Shown one piece after another: positions 21,331 to 31,884 of a stretch of 64,000 bases of DNA. This DNA comes from Aradus depressus (lineage: Eukaryota; Arthropoda; Insecta; Hemiptera; Aradidae), in NCBI GenBank assembly GCA_963662175.1, contig OY759224.1, forward strand, positions 9,226,550 to 9,290,549, in the 5' to 3' direction. Both the position numbers and the translations under genes were made by a program. The stretch's first letter is position 1; the number at the start of each line of letters is the position of its first letter. The notes beneath the pieces were generated by a model. That model was not told the origin of the DNA. It ran no database searches and saw only the letters and a list, made by a program, of their open reading frames with translations.

Positions 21331-21743
21331 GAAAGAGTCCTGGAGTTTTAAGTAGAATAGGGCCATGTTAGCTGCAGTCATCAGGGGTCTATCGTCCCAA
21401 TTGGATTAGATTTACGACCCCTGGTCCAAATATTATAACTTCTTTTAGTGGCTTCTTTAGCAGCCAGCTCCCTTGGGACAAGATAGGGGATGAAATATTG
21501 ACCAGACATACATCAGGGGAGGGTGGCTTTCATCACATCATACACATTGTTTTATCTACATCAGACTGGACACTGCTTTAGCAGTATTATGGTTGGAGCT
21601 GCACGCAACATTCCCATAGGTCTATATGAAGGGCATTGGGAACTTTGAGCAGTGATCTGTATTAACATAAGTTCTAGCTAGTCCGTTATGATATTATGCA
21701 TTAAAAAATTAAAGAAAATTTATATTTAAAAAAATATTGTTTT
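21331..21743. other. No gene recognised
   Basis: Mixed composition, short frames only and no repeat partner in the window. Confidence 0.4.
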
Positions 21744-22230
21744 GGACGACTGAAATCAATCATCGGACGATGGTCGACATTGTCGCTTGAAAATAAACTT
21801 CACATATACGACACCATACTAAAATCCATCTGGACTTACGGCATCAAGATATGGGGATCAGTCAAAAAATCAAACATACGTCTTCAGTGAATACAATCCA
21901 TTATACTACGGCACATTGCCAATGCGCCATTTTACGTCTCCAACCTCACACTACATAATGACCTCAACATCCCATTTGTACCCTCTGCTTTCAGGACAGG
22001 ATATCAAAATTTCCACGGCAAACTCCATCATCAAGATAATCCACTTATGCTGCAATTCACGAACACTCCCCACAAATCCGCCACGACACTCAAGCGGGCA
22101 TGGCAGAGGGACCTGCTCCAGGACTCGCCTGGACTCCTGGTCACATACTGCTGAGGTATTGTGGTGACACTTGCTACCGCACAAATCACAATTACTAATG
22201 ACAAATGTTCTGTCTTTGTAAATATGTAAA
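21744..22230 (+). pseudogene. Jockey-clade ORF2 C-terminus, second copy
   Basis: One frame from 21,744 to the TGA at 22,152-22,154 reads IIGRWSTLSLENKLHIYDTI, WTYGIKIWGSVKKSNI, then an in-frame TGA, then IQSIILRHIANAPFYVSN and LTLHNDLNIPFV. It finishes LKRAWQRDLLQDSPGLLVTY. These are the WTYGxxLWG, FQSxxLRxIxxAPWYxxN and C-terminal blocks of Jockey elements. About 75 bp of 3' UTR with AAATAAATAAATAAA follows. It is 5' truncated, with one nonsense codon in 136. It is in opposite orientation to the Jockey remnant upstream and is a separate insertion. Confidence 0.85.
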
Positions 22231-22317
22231 TAAATAAATAAAAAAAATATTGTCTATTTTACAAAATATATAGGTATACTTTCGTGGGGAGTACTTTCGA
22301 TATTGCTACCACTATAT

Positions 22318-22863
22318 AGTTAGTTATTATGACTGATGCCCGGGCTTTACATATCGCCTACTACCAGAGTGCTCTTTCTGGTGGACATGAGCCCGACTCT
22401 ACTATGAGAATCCTAAATTTGTTTCTTAAACTTCTCTGGGATGTTCCATTGTTGGTTGTTTCCGGCATTTTTTTTTCCAGAGGTGTTTTCTTGTTTTTTT
22501 GGACGATATTTCGGGACACTTACACGTCCCTTCTTCTGGTCACTATGAACCGTTCATAGTGACCAGAAGAAGGGACGTGTAAGTGTCCCGAAATGTAGTC
22601 CAAAAAAACAAGAAAACACCTCTGGAAAAAAAATGCCGGAAACAACCAACAATCTTAAATTTTGCCTACCCTAAATTTTTATTCACCTAGGGTAGGGGGT
22701 CTTTAATGAGTATGGGCTCGGAACCATCGCTTAATGTCCCATTCAAAGGTCGGCATGCTTAAGTTTATTCTGCCTCACAGACAAAATAAACGAAGGGCCT
22801 CGGCCGAGTTTCGAATTCGCGATATTGAGCTAAGTAACGCTACCTCTGAACTACCAGCCCTCT
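22318..22863 (-). repeat. S1 SINE, AATAACTAAC tail type, split by hairpin element
   Basis: Tail and body occupy 22,318-22,420 and the rest of the body plus head occupy 22,653-22,863, all on the minus strand. The two parts are separated by the hairpin element and bounded by a 10-bp duplication, TCCTAAATTT and TCTTAAATTT. Part of the CGTCACTC segment is deleted. Confidence 0.85.
22421..22652. mobile_element. 232-bp hairpin MITE inside a SINE
   Basis: From 22,449 to 22,653 the sequence is a nearly perfect palindrome with arms of about 102 bp meeting at ACTATGAAC-C-GTTCATAGT. The outer arm sequence is GTTGGTTGTTTCCGGCA. A 10-bp duplication of SINE sequence with one mismatch surrounds it. Family unknown. 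Confidence 0.8.
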
Positions 22864-22917
22864 CTACTATTAGATATAATTTTATTTTTATTAATTTTTT
22901 ATTAAGTATTTTACAAT

Positions 22918-23072
22918 ATCTGTGCAGAATTTATCGATACAAAATTTACGATGATGATTCAGAAAGCCCTATGTAAGTCAACACAACATCCGTCTAGTCT
23001 TGGAGGGGTAGTGAAAAGTTATTTGAAAAAATTGTTCTGGGGAAACAAATTGCCGGTGATTCACCGACATCT
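22918..23072 (+). repeat. F1 repeat, right end
   Basis: GAATTTATCGATACAAAATT, ATTCAGAAAGCCCTATGTAA, TTGGAGGGGTAGTGAAAAGT, CTGGGGAAACAAATTGCCGG, TGATTCACCGACATC: the complete right terminus of the family. Confidence 0.7.
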
Positions 23073-23364
23073 TTTTTAAGTATCCATCTCTCTAATGTTA
23101 ATATTAAAACTTTAAATACAATTATTACCCAAAAATATATGCATTTTAAAAATGTAGACACACAGATGCATTAGTGCCACTTTAAATTTTTTTTAATATG
23201 CAAAAATATGTTTCAGATTGAGTGCAGCTGCATTTACGAAGAGAGGAACATGAAGGGACTGGCTAACCAACCATTTATATTCTCTCTTCATGGCATGTGA
23301 ACATTCGTATTTTTCATTAAATTCTAATGCTTTTGGTTTACAAAAAATCATACAGTATGTATTA

Positions 23365-24044
23365 GCGTGTCCGTTATTTTGAAAAAGTTTAAATTTTGAT
23401 GATTTGCAAACGGATTCTGGTTTAGAATCACGAAAAAATAAATCTCTCAAAATTTGGAATTTTTTGAAATGGAAAAACCCATGCCACCGATCATTTGAAT
23501 TTCAAATGGAGTTTAACATTTGTTTTCGACACGTCAAGACATTTTACAGCGCGGTTCGTTTAATTTCTAATGTTTCGGCTTCAAAATTCGTATTCTTAGG
23601 TTTTGGTGGGTGCTGATCACGAATCCGGTGAAGAGTTAGAATTGCAGTTTTTCAGTTGACTTGGAATAATGAACAATTCCGTTTAAACAGCAGATTTCAT
23701 TATTTTTTCAAAAGTTGACATCATTTTAGGCAGTTGTCACTAATTGACGAATCCGGTCAATAATTGAAAAACTGCAGTTCTAACCCGGATTCGTGATCAG
23801 CACCCACCAAAACCTAAGAATACGAATTTTGAAGCCGAGAAGAAATTAAACGAACCGCGCTGTAAAATGTCTTGAAGTGTCGAAAACGAATGTTAAACTC
23901 CATTTGAAATTCAAATGAACGGTGGCATGGGTTTTTCCATTTCAAAAAATTCCAAATGTTGAGAGATTTATTTTTTCGTGATTGTAAACCAGAATCGGTC
24001 TGGAAATTATCAAAATTTGAACTTTTTCAAAATAACGGACACCC
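23365..24044. mobile_element. 680-bp hairpin DNA element, TA-flanked
   Basis: The ends are GCGTGTCCGTTATTTTGA and, inverted, GGGTGTCCGTTATTTTGA, with TA on both sides (23,363-23,364 and 24,045-24,046). The arms, about 270 bp each, stay nearly identical (for example CCTAAGAATACGAATTTTGA and its inverse). The loop between them is about 130 bp. There is no transposase. TA flanks and the terminal sequence suggest a nonautonomous mariner-type element (inference). Confidence 0.8.
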
Positions 24045-24089
24045 TAGTATGTACACTATGATTTCACAAAAATTTTTAAAATTCCTTCA

Positions 24090-24345
24090 TTCATTTTATC
24101 GGGAGTTATTAAGGATTTTCTCCTCCTCATCCCTTCGTCTGCTTAATCGGTGTTGTCCTTATGGGGTTAAGGGCACACATATACAATTTAGTGTCGATAC
24201 ATTCATTATATCGGCAGTAATTAAGGATTTTATGTTAAGCCTCCCCCCTAATTCCCTCTTCCATTTGGTCAATATGGCTGAAAACAATAGTTGTCGTCCT
24301 TACCTACATTGTATCAGTAGTTATATTTTCAAACAAGAAATTCTG
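24090..24345 (-). repeat. F1 repeat fragment
   Basis: Two subrepeats on the minus strand: ATCGGGAGTTATTAAGGATT with TTAATCGGTGTTGTCC, then GTGTCGATACATTCATTATA with GGTCAATATGGCTGAAAACA. Confidence 0.65.
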
Positions 24346-24445
24346 ATCTAACACATAATATGTACCCTACCACTAAATCGAAATTTGAATCATCTTTGAA
24401 ATACCTTGCTAATGCGTAGATTAGGCATTATATATATGTGGTGAG

Positions 24446-25805
24446 CTGGTGTTTTACACCTAGGGACCTAAGCATCCAGTGCTCTTAGGGGCAGTTTACA
24501 AACTACGTCACGCAATTTTGAGGTGTTTTTAACCCCCTCCCTCCCCCTTGTCACAATTGGTCACATTTAATTGAACCCCCCCTAAACGTGACGTCATTTT
24601 TTCATCCCCCCCCCCCCCCCCCCCCCCCCTATTTAAACTGAATTTTCATATTATATACACCAACAAAAATTGTTGTAACTTAACTTACATTCAACGTATT
24701 TTGAACGATTTTTTAGCTAACCTCAATTTGTTTATTCCTTTAAAAATTATGTGCAACTATTGTTGCTGTAAAAATCACAAAACATTTAATATTGTACAAA
24801 CTATTCATATATGCAATGGAAATAAAACAAGTTTCGAAACATACCAGATTGTTGGGGTCCAACGAAACAAGGAAAGTTGAGAACGAAATCGCATGCGCGC
24901 GCAGTAATTTATAGGTTACCTTCTGTCGGTATAAAAAATTACTGTTTTGTTGCCTCACATCGAAATATAACGTATGTAGAATATATGTACAATATTTTAT
25001 ACATAAAATGTATTTTATTTAAATGTTATTTTACTTTAATAACATGAATTTATTAAAATACTAGCGTTAAAAAAATTTGCATGAAATTAATTTTTAGAAA
25101 ATTGTCTACGCCCTTATTTTAAGTGTAATAATAAACGTGACGTAATTTTTTTGTTTAGTCCCCCCCTCCCCACCGTCACAGTCCTCACATAAGTTATAAC
25201 CCCCCTCTCCCCCCTAGGCGTGTGACGTAGTTTGTGAACAGCCTCTTATCCCTTCCCTGGAAGCGCTGGGCTTCCCCCTTATTATATTAACTGTGTGTTT
25301 ATACTACCTGAACCAAGCCCTTCATGGAGTGCTCAGTCTCCCAGTTTCCTTAATGAACCTTAGAATGCTCTCATAGTCCAATCTTCTAAAGTCCTCCTCT
25401 GCGATTACATCTCTACCAAAGATGCGGAATCTCATTCGTGCATATCCCGAGCAGATGCCCAGGAAGTGTGCCGCCGTTTCGTCTTCTTTCCCACATCTAT
25501 CGCAGGTAGGACTGTCCTTGACTCCCACAGTGTGTAGTTGTCTATTGAATGGACCATGTCCTGTGAGAACTCCAGTCAGTTGCCTAAGCAGGATCCCGTC
25601 TTTCAGAACTCTGGACTCCCCTCCCAGGAACATCTTCTCCAAAAGATCCTTAGTTCATTCTTTAATTCGGGTTCTGTAAGCCTCCCGAGATATTCCCAGC
25701 ACCGGCTCTGGCCCCATAAAAGGCTTACTTGAACCTTCCTTGGCTAGTCGGTCCGCCTCTTCGTTTCCCTGGATGCCCGAGTGTCCAGGAACCCAGTAAG
25801 ACTAG
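24446..25805 (-). pseudogene. RNase H LINE 3' end, split by a Harbinger-like element
   Basis: The minus strand encodes the same element as 11,553-12,185. The 25,790-25,650 region gives WVPGHSGIQGNEEADRLAKE (RNase H signature) and GSSKPFMGPEPVLGISRE. The 25,642-25,325 frame gives MFLGGESRVLKDGIL and CDRCGKEDETAAHFLGIC, an intact CX2C-X8-H-X4-C motif, then FRIFGRDVIAEEDFRRLDYE. Its 3' tail (GGTGTTTTACACCTAGGGAC on the plus strand) lies at 24,446-24,480, on the far side of the inserted element at 24,488-25,245. A frame change is needed between the RNase H part and the zinc part. It is less damaged than the plus copy. Confidence 0.78.
24488..25245. mobile_element. PIF/Harbinger-like MITE, 758 bp
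   Basis: The left end GGGGCAGTTTACAAACTACG and right end, read inward, GAGGCTGTTCACAAACTACG form inverted repeats of about 25 bp. Both are followed by TCAC. TTA at 24,485-24,487 is duplicated at 25,246-25,248, and removing one copy restores the LINE tail CTCTTATCC known from 12,130. TTA duplication with G-rich ends fits PIF/Harbinger. The interior has C-runs (24 C at 24,606-24,629) and no transposase frame. Confidence 0.75.
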
Positions 25806-26171
25806 GCATTACAACTCATCGAATATGATTATGACTCCACGAAATACATCATACTTGAAGGAGTTACTCGAGTAAATCGATTCTGGTAAAAGATTTATAT
25901 TCCGCCTATTCGATATTCCCTGTCAAGTTGTCAGGTGATGCGTCATAACATCTAATCAATTCCCGCCAGAATGATGGATTTTCCCACCTAATCTGTGCCC
26001 TTGTGGTAAAAGATCCTCTGTTAGCAAAGAGGCAAGGGCTGTTCTACAAGGAATCCCTCGGATTTACATAGATATCTGGGGATGAAGATAAGCAGCCTGA
26101 AGTGCACCCTACAGCCCTCTTCTATACTGGCCTCAACCCCTCTTTTAAATAATAACAATGTTTCTATTTCT
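25806..26171. other. No gene recognised
   Basis: Mixed sequence with a 66-codon minus frame at 26,021-26,221 and nothing recognisable. Confidence 0.4.
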
Positions 26172-26592
26172 ACTTCCCCAGCTATACAAAGTATAGGGGA
26201 AATTATGTAATCGGTCAACAATTTGATGCCTGAAAAAAAAAAAAAAAATTATGTCTGTGTGCCCGTGAACACAATAACTATCGATAAAATGATTGTATAA
26301 AAACGAAATTTTATATGGGAGTCTAGAACCCGTGAATGTCCACACCTATTGGATTTTCAGCCAAATCGACCAAAGGGAAGGGGAGGGATCAGAGGAGGGG
26401 CTTAACTCAAGAAAACCCTAATAACTGCCGATGTTATGAATGTATCAAGATGAAATTTCATATTTGAAATCAAAACCCTGTCAAATTTCAGAAATATCGG
26501 CTGAAGGGAAGGTGGTGTTCAGTGGAAGGGACTCAATTCAAAATCCAAATAACTGCCAATGTAAGGAATTTGTCGACACGAAATGTAGAATA
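26172..26592 (+). repeat. F1 repeat copy with hairpin left end
   Basis: Begins ACTTCCCCAGCTATACAAAG then TATAGGGGAAATTATGTAAT, a clear terminal hairpin (TTCCCC/GGGGAA with TATAC/GTATA inside). Three subrepeats follow, marked by AAACGAAATTTTATATG, ATGTATCAAGATGAAATTTC and TTTGTCGACACGAAATG. The right end is lost. Confidence 0.75.
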
Positions 26593-26848
26593 ATTTTTTT
26601 TTTTAGATTGATAAACTTTGTATTGAACTAGAGATAAACAACCTTTATGACAATGAGTGGGTTTTGTTTTACAAAATATATATTCTTATAGTCCCCCACT
26701 GGCCAGAGCAAACAACCAAGATTACGAAAATTGTGCTTCACTTAAATGTACATGTACGGTCATATTATATTTATTTAAATATACATGAATTAGATCATTT
26801 CATTTCCTCGTTCAAAATCTTCATTTATGTTATACTTTATACTCTTAA

Positions 26849-27001
26849 AGCTGATTTTACATGCGCAGTAAAAATGCAAAGCGCAGCAGCAGCAAATGCA
26901 CGGTATTGATTGTGAGTCATTTAATTCTAAAAGCACAGAAACCACAGTGTGCATTTGCTGCTGCTGCGCTTTACATTTTTGCTGCCTCATGTAAAGTCAA
27001 C
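26849..27001. mobile_element. Small hairpin MITE between TTAA sites
   Basis: Inverted arms carry GCAAAGCGCAGCAGCAGCAA and its inverse TTTGCTGCTGCTGCGCTTTA. The outer arms GATTTTACATG / CATGTAAAGTC lie next to TTAA on both sides (26,845-26,848 and 27,002-27,005). The length is about 153 bp and nothing is encoded. TTAA flanks would fit piggyBac, but the termini do not start with CCC, so the class is open. Confidence 0.65.
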
Positions 27002-27039
27002 TTAAGTATTACAATCAGTGGTTACCTCAGGGGGAGCTT

Positions 27040-27697
27040 CTAGAGGTCCGAGTCTCCCAAATTAATAACAAAAAATCTGCAACGCTAACCACGGAAACTG
27101 TGGACTGTGTCCCCGGGAGTCAATACCCCCCCTTCGTAGCCTAACTTTGTCCCCCCCCCCCCCCCCCTGCTCAAAATCCTGACTACGCCCCTGAATATAG
27201 ACATGCTCTTTAATATAAATAGTGCAAGCAATTAGGAAACAAAAACAACTCAAAAATTATATTTAAAAAAATATGACCTTCGATAAGGAAAATAGTAAAA
27301 TTGTAGTAACCATATATATGTATATATATCTTACAATCAATAAATTAGATTAGATTATTCTTTATTTTCAAGCCAACGTATTTTGGATTTTTGTCCCTAT
27401 GTCCGTCAACTATTGAATATTAGCGTAGTCAGTCGAATGTACGTTATGTTTAATCATTATTTTTCATTACTTGTGTACTAATTAATTTTATTTATCTTGG
27501 TATATTATTTTATGTATTTTTATTATTTCTTCTATTTTTAAAAAATATAATTATTATATTCAGAAAGAATATATGTATTCTTTTTAAAAAAATATATAAT
27601 TTTTTGTGTATTTCTTATACTTCTATAATTTTTTATTTATAATTTTATACATTTTTTAATTTTATTAATTTATATTTTATTAATATATATTGATCAG
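27040..27697. other. Degraded C-tract repeat end, then AT-rich DNA
   Basis: A 17-C run at 27,151-27,167 precedes CTGCTCAAAATCCTGACTAC and GCCCCTG, a common arthropod repeat end that matches the G-tract end near 788. From 27,200 to 27,697 the sequence is extremely AT-rich with no gene seen. Confidence 0.5.
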
Positions 27698-27804
27698 CAG
27701 AGCCGGCAACCCAAAAATACACCGGAAGGCGTGGGAGGTGTTGAGGAGACTCCCTTGGCTTCAGCTGGATGGATAGATTGGAGACTAGTTTTCTTTCACT
27801 GGCA

Positions 27805-27816
27805 TTGTCCTCTGCA

Positions 27817-27819
<3 letters not shown>
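27805..27819. repeat. R1-clade target-site duplication (left)
   Basis: TTGTCCTCTGCACTC is identical at 27,805-27,819 and 31,870-31,884, directly outside the poly(T) and the 5' end of the R1-clade element. Confidence 0.9.
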
Positions 27820-27870
<51 letters not shown>

Positions 27871-28120
27871 TTCCTTTTTCATTATAGGTGCCCCTGACCC
27901 CCTGAAGGGGGGTCGGTCACATCACCCTATATCTTCCTATGTTTATATTTATATGTATCAATACTTTATATATACGGTCCATGGTCGTCTTTGGTAGTTT
28001 TCGGCGCTTCACACCGAGTGAGCTCGGGATTTTGTCAAGGGTTCTTTTCTGCCTGCTTCCCTAAGCCGGGGGCTGCCGCCGCAGCGCCTGTCGGCGGTCG
28101 GCGGGGCCCCCGGCGCCGGG

Positions 28121-31100
28121 TTAGAAGGCTTTCTTGATTCTCCGCCAGGAGGAGACGAACCGACCAAAAGCCAGGTAACCAGCCTCCGTCATAAGTCCCG
28201 GCAGGTCCAGTCCCAGATACGAACCTGTCCGGCGGATCAGCGCCGCCCTGGGCCCGTCGTATAGCGGGCATTCGAGGACCACGTGTTCCGCAGTCTCGAC
28301 GCCGCCACACGAGCAGGCAGGGCTGTTCTTCCTCTTAAAGAAGAAGAGCTTGGCGTTGAAGTCGCCGTGACCTGTTAGCACCTGTGACATCCAATGGTCT
28401 GGTTGTATCCATGGGGAGTCAAGTCGCGTCTGGACGTTCGGGAAATAGGCGAAGGTTGTTCGGCCATCTGTCGATCGCGCCCAACGCTGTTGCCATTTTT
28501 CCACGATCCATTCCTGGACAATGCCCCTCAGGCGCTCTGGTCTCGCCTGTCCTTGCATCTCCTCCTCCAGGGCTTGACGCAAGGCCACGTCCGTGTCTGC
28601 TTCCAGTGGTAAGCCGCGTCTGCAGAAGTACGAGGCGACGGCGCCGTTCAAGACTAGGTCCCCCCGCCAGCACCTGCAGCGCAGCAGTGGAAACTGTACG
28701 GTAGGCCTTGGTCACCCTGAGGAGGGCTGCTCTTTGAGCTTGTAGTATCAACGTACGCTGCCGTTTCGTGGGGCGATTCCACCATCCGGCAGCGGCGTAC
28801 CTTGTCACAGCCTCGAAAACTCCGGTGTAAATAGTTTTACACGCAGAGTAGCCGAGGCCCCATGTCGCTCGGGCTAGGGAGCTCAGAGCGCCAAAGATGG
28901 CTGTTGTCCTAACCTTGATGGCAACAGTGTGGGGCGTGACGTTGAATCCCGGCCCGATCCCCACACCTAGGTACGTGATCACTGCCGGAAATTCAACGCG
29001 TCGGCCGTGTACTGCAAGAACCAGGGGGTGGCGGGCGTCAGTTTTTCCTCTCATCAGCATGGCTGCTGTCTTGCTGGAAGAGAGGGTCAACTTGTTCAGT
29101 CGGCACCAAGTATCCGTAGATTCGATCGCGGCTTGGGCTCGGGCGGTTAGAGTGGCGCGACTGTCAGCGTGCACCGTGACCACTAGGTCGTCAACATAGG
29201 CTATTGCCCTGTGTCCACGAGTCTCGAGGTCACGAAGCAGTCCGTCAAAGAGTATGTTCCAGAGCGTTGGTCCGAGGACCGAGCCCTGGGGACACCCTCT
29301 AGTGACGTTCACTGTAGTGCTGGTGAATTGCTGCCTCACCGTCGCAGAGCGCTAGCTGAGGAAGCTGGAGATGAGCCCGAATAGGTTCCTAGGTATTCCC
29401 ACAGACCGTAGTCGCAAAAGGACGGCAGGCCACCAGGCGCAGTCGAAGGCCGCGGCTATGTCGAAGAAAATGCAGAGAGAGTATTTCCCTCTGCCCTCTC
29501 CGACATCCGCCCTCAGCATCCTCAACGCATCCTCGGTAGATCTGCCTCTCATGCATCCGAATTGTCTATGCGACACGAAGGCCTGTACCCGGGCCCGAAT
29601 ACCGGAGAAGATCAGATTCTCCAGCACCTTACCAGAGACTGGGAGTAGGCTGATCGGTCTATAGCTGCCCGCCAAGGAGAGGTCCCTGTCCCCAAGCTTG
29701 ACAAACGTGCACACAAGTGCCTGTTTCCAAGCACTCGGGAAGTGGCCGGTCCTTAGGCAGGAGTTTACCAAATGAAGAAGATCCGCCTTTATGGCCGGGA
29801 ATGCCTTCTTGATCATGGCGGCGTCTATGAGATCCATCCCAGGGGCGCCGCCATTCCTCTGCTTCCCAACCGCCAGACTTAGATCTAATTCATCCCAGTC
29901 CGGAGCGTCCTCCGTATCTGGCAGGGCACGGGCAGACTCTCTTATAATTACCTGGGCGGGGGAATCCTCCATCGTGTCGTCTGCCGGAAAGGCCACCCCC
30001 AGGTACATCCTTCCTGCCTCCTCCAGGGACAAGGCGTAAACGTCCCCGTCCCTGATGGAGGCCACCGGGGCGACCGGCCTAAGCCTCCCGGTGGCGACCC
30101 GGTAAGGGATCCCCCACGGGTTTTTAACACTTTCCTCCTCTATAAAATTTCTCCAGCTTACCTTCTTCGCGGTGGCGATGCTTCGGCTGTAGGCATTATT
30201 CAGTTGTCGGTACTCTTCCCGCCTTATCACCTTCAGAAGTAGGTTCCCGCACCGTTGGTACCTACGCCTGGCGCGGTATACAACCCTCTTAGCGAGGGTA
30301 AGCTCCTCACTCCACCAGGGAACCTTTTTAATCCTGTTGACCTTCCTGGGGATGGTTTCGTCGGCAGCTCGGAGTAATATACTACCAAGCCGCTCGACTC
30401 CCTCCTCGATCTGGTCAACAGGGTCAAAGCTCCTGAGGCTTTCCCAATCCTCGTCACAGGAGTAGGTAGCAACGGCGGTCACAAAGGAGTCCGAAATGGC
30501 CTTGCGTGTGGCAAAGCGCGGGTCTCTAGGCCTGACCGCTGGAAGACCCGGGTCAAAGAGCTGAACATCTATGACGCAATGGCCGCTAGATGTGACTTCT
30601 CTGACACGCCATCCCCCCACGGCCTGGCTTAGTCCGCCGGACACAAGTGTGACATCTATATGGGATTCTCCCATTGCACCACGAAATGTGGGCGGGGAGT
30701 CCGGGTCGTTGACAATGCGAAGATCATGGCGGGCTATCACATCCAATAGTTTGCTTCCCCTGCGATCGGTTCGAGCCGATCCCCAGGCGACTGACCAGGA
30801 GTTAACATCCGCCAAGATGATAACATTGCCTCCCTCGAGTTCATCAAGTATATGATCCAGGTGGCCTAACTGTCGTTCTATGTCCTCAGAAGGGGGGAAG
30901 TACCCGCTGATGACATAGAAGCACACGTTCGCATGCCTGACACAGGCCACTACCATATGGCTGGTGGACAGATGGTGGAGTGCCATCACATCCACCTGGG
31001 GGTCAGTCACAACCAGTGCAGCCATAGGCCGCTGGTCGTCTCTAGCCCCCACCATAATCCTGTGGCCGGTGCCTAGGCCTGCCACGCGGCCTCTAACGCA

Positions 31101-31232
31101 ATATGGCTCCTGTAGAGCAAGTACCTGGATGTTCTCCTGGGACACCAGGTGCCGTACTTCCTCAGCCACGATTCTGTGCCTATTCATGTTGTGTTGCCAC
31201 ACATGAAGACCGTCATGCCTCCTACCGGCCAT
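28121..31232 (-). pseudogene. R1-clade ORF2: endonuclease and reverse transcriptase
   Basis: The ATG at 31,232 overlaps the ORF1 stop by 11 nt. Endonuclease blocks: VWQHNMNR, LALQEPYC, YVISGYFPP, LADVNSWSVAWGSARTDRRG, ESHIDVTLVSG, then TSSGHCVID, where the usual Ser-Asp-His has Gly for Asp. RT blocks: SYRPISLLPVSGKVLENLI, FFDIAAAFDCAWW, then GCPQGSVLGPTLWNILFD and AYVDDLVVTV with both Asp intact. The C-terminus has LTGHGDFNAKLF and CSCGGVETAEHVVLECPLY, the zinc motif of R1/I-type LINEs. The frame is about 1,037 codons, the usual R1 length. Lesions: an in-frame TAG at 29,352-29,354 between RT motifs, and an extra base in a six-G run near 28,661-28,666 that shifts the last 180 codons. It is therefore not translatable as it stands. 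Confidence 0.92.
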
Positions 31233-31869
31233 AGTCCGTGCGAGCGGCCAGGGCCTCTATCGCCCAGATGTACGACGGGCAGGAATCATAGTTTGCACTG
31301 TGATTTGCGGCGGACTTCCCTGTGCTGCAATTGCAACACTTCGGCGGCTTAGTGTTTCTAACCGGACACTTGGTGTCGCTATGGTTCTCTGCCGAGCACC
31401 ACGCACACCTTTCCTTTCCCTTGCAATATTTGGCGATATGGCCGAAGCCTTGGCACCTTTTACACCTCGTTACGTCCAGACAGTCCCCGACTCTACATGG
31501 GTACCACTTACCCAGAGTGATGGATCCTGCCGAGATGAGTTCCTTCCGGACATCGGACGGAGCCTCAGCCACCCAGTTCGTGGTCGGGCCGCCCTTAGGG
31601 GGACCTTTCCTATAGATTGGGGTGATCCCCTTGTATGTTACTTCGAGCCTCCTAGAGAGGTCCTCCCCCGACCAGCTGGCAGGGACGTCAAAAATGACGA
31701 CCCTAGGTCTTCTTCTGCTAATCTCCTCGGCCCTCAGGCCTGCCGCCTGTAAGGCCGGGGCGCCCAACAGTGACTCAAGCTCGGCCGGGGTAGACATCTG
31801 CAGGAGGAGCCCCCCTCTCCTGGCGGGTTTGGCCGAAGTGATTTTAATCCCGAGCTCACTCGGGTCCAC
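31222..31869 (-). pseudogene. R1-clade ORF1 (gag-like) with three zinc knuckles, 5'-truncated
   Basis: The open frame covers 215 codons to a TAG at 31,222-31,224 and begins at the element's truncated 5' edge with GTG, not ATG. ORF1 proteins of this clade bind element RNA and form ribonucleoprotein. Seen: RPRVVIFDVPASWSGEDL, a domain found before the knuckles in R1/I gag proteins; CKRCQGFGHIAKYC and CAWCSAENHSDTKC, both CX2CX4HX4C; and a variant third knuckle starting CCNCSTGKSAANHSANYDSC. A family ORF1 is usually more than twice as long, so at least half of the N-terminal part is missing. Confidence 0.88.
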
Positions 31870-31884
31870 TTGTCCTCTGCACTC

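Larger units (their letters stand above)
27820..31869 (-). mobile_element. R1-clade LINE, 5'-truncated, 4.05 kb
   Basis: A GC-rich minus-strand element with two overlapping ORFs (gag-like ORF1, then endonuclease-RT ORF2), a 3' UTR and a 49-nt poly(A), seen as T at 27,820-27,868. A perfect 15-bp duplication bounds it. ORF1 has no ATG in the element, so it was truncated on insertion. R1 elements normally sit in 28S rDNA; the target here is not rDNA. Composition differs sharply from its surroundings. Confidence 0.92.

Noticed and set aside
24488..25245. hAT element
   Set aside because: The terminal motif could suit hAT, but comparison with the uninterrupted LINE tail shows a 3-bp TTA duplication instead of 8 bp.
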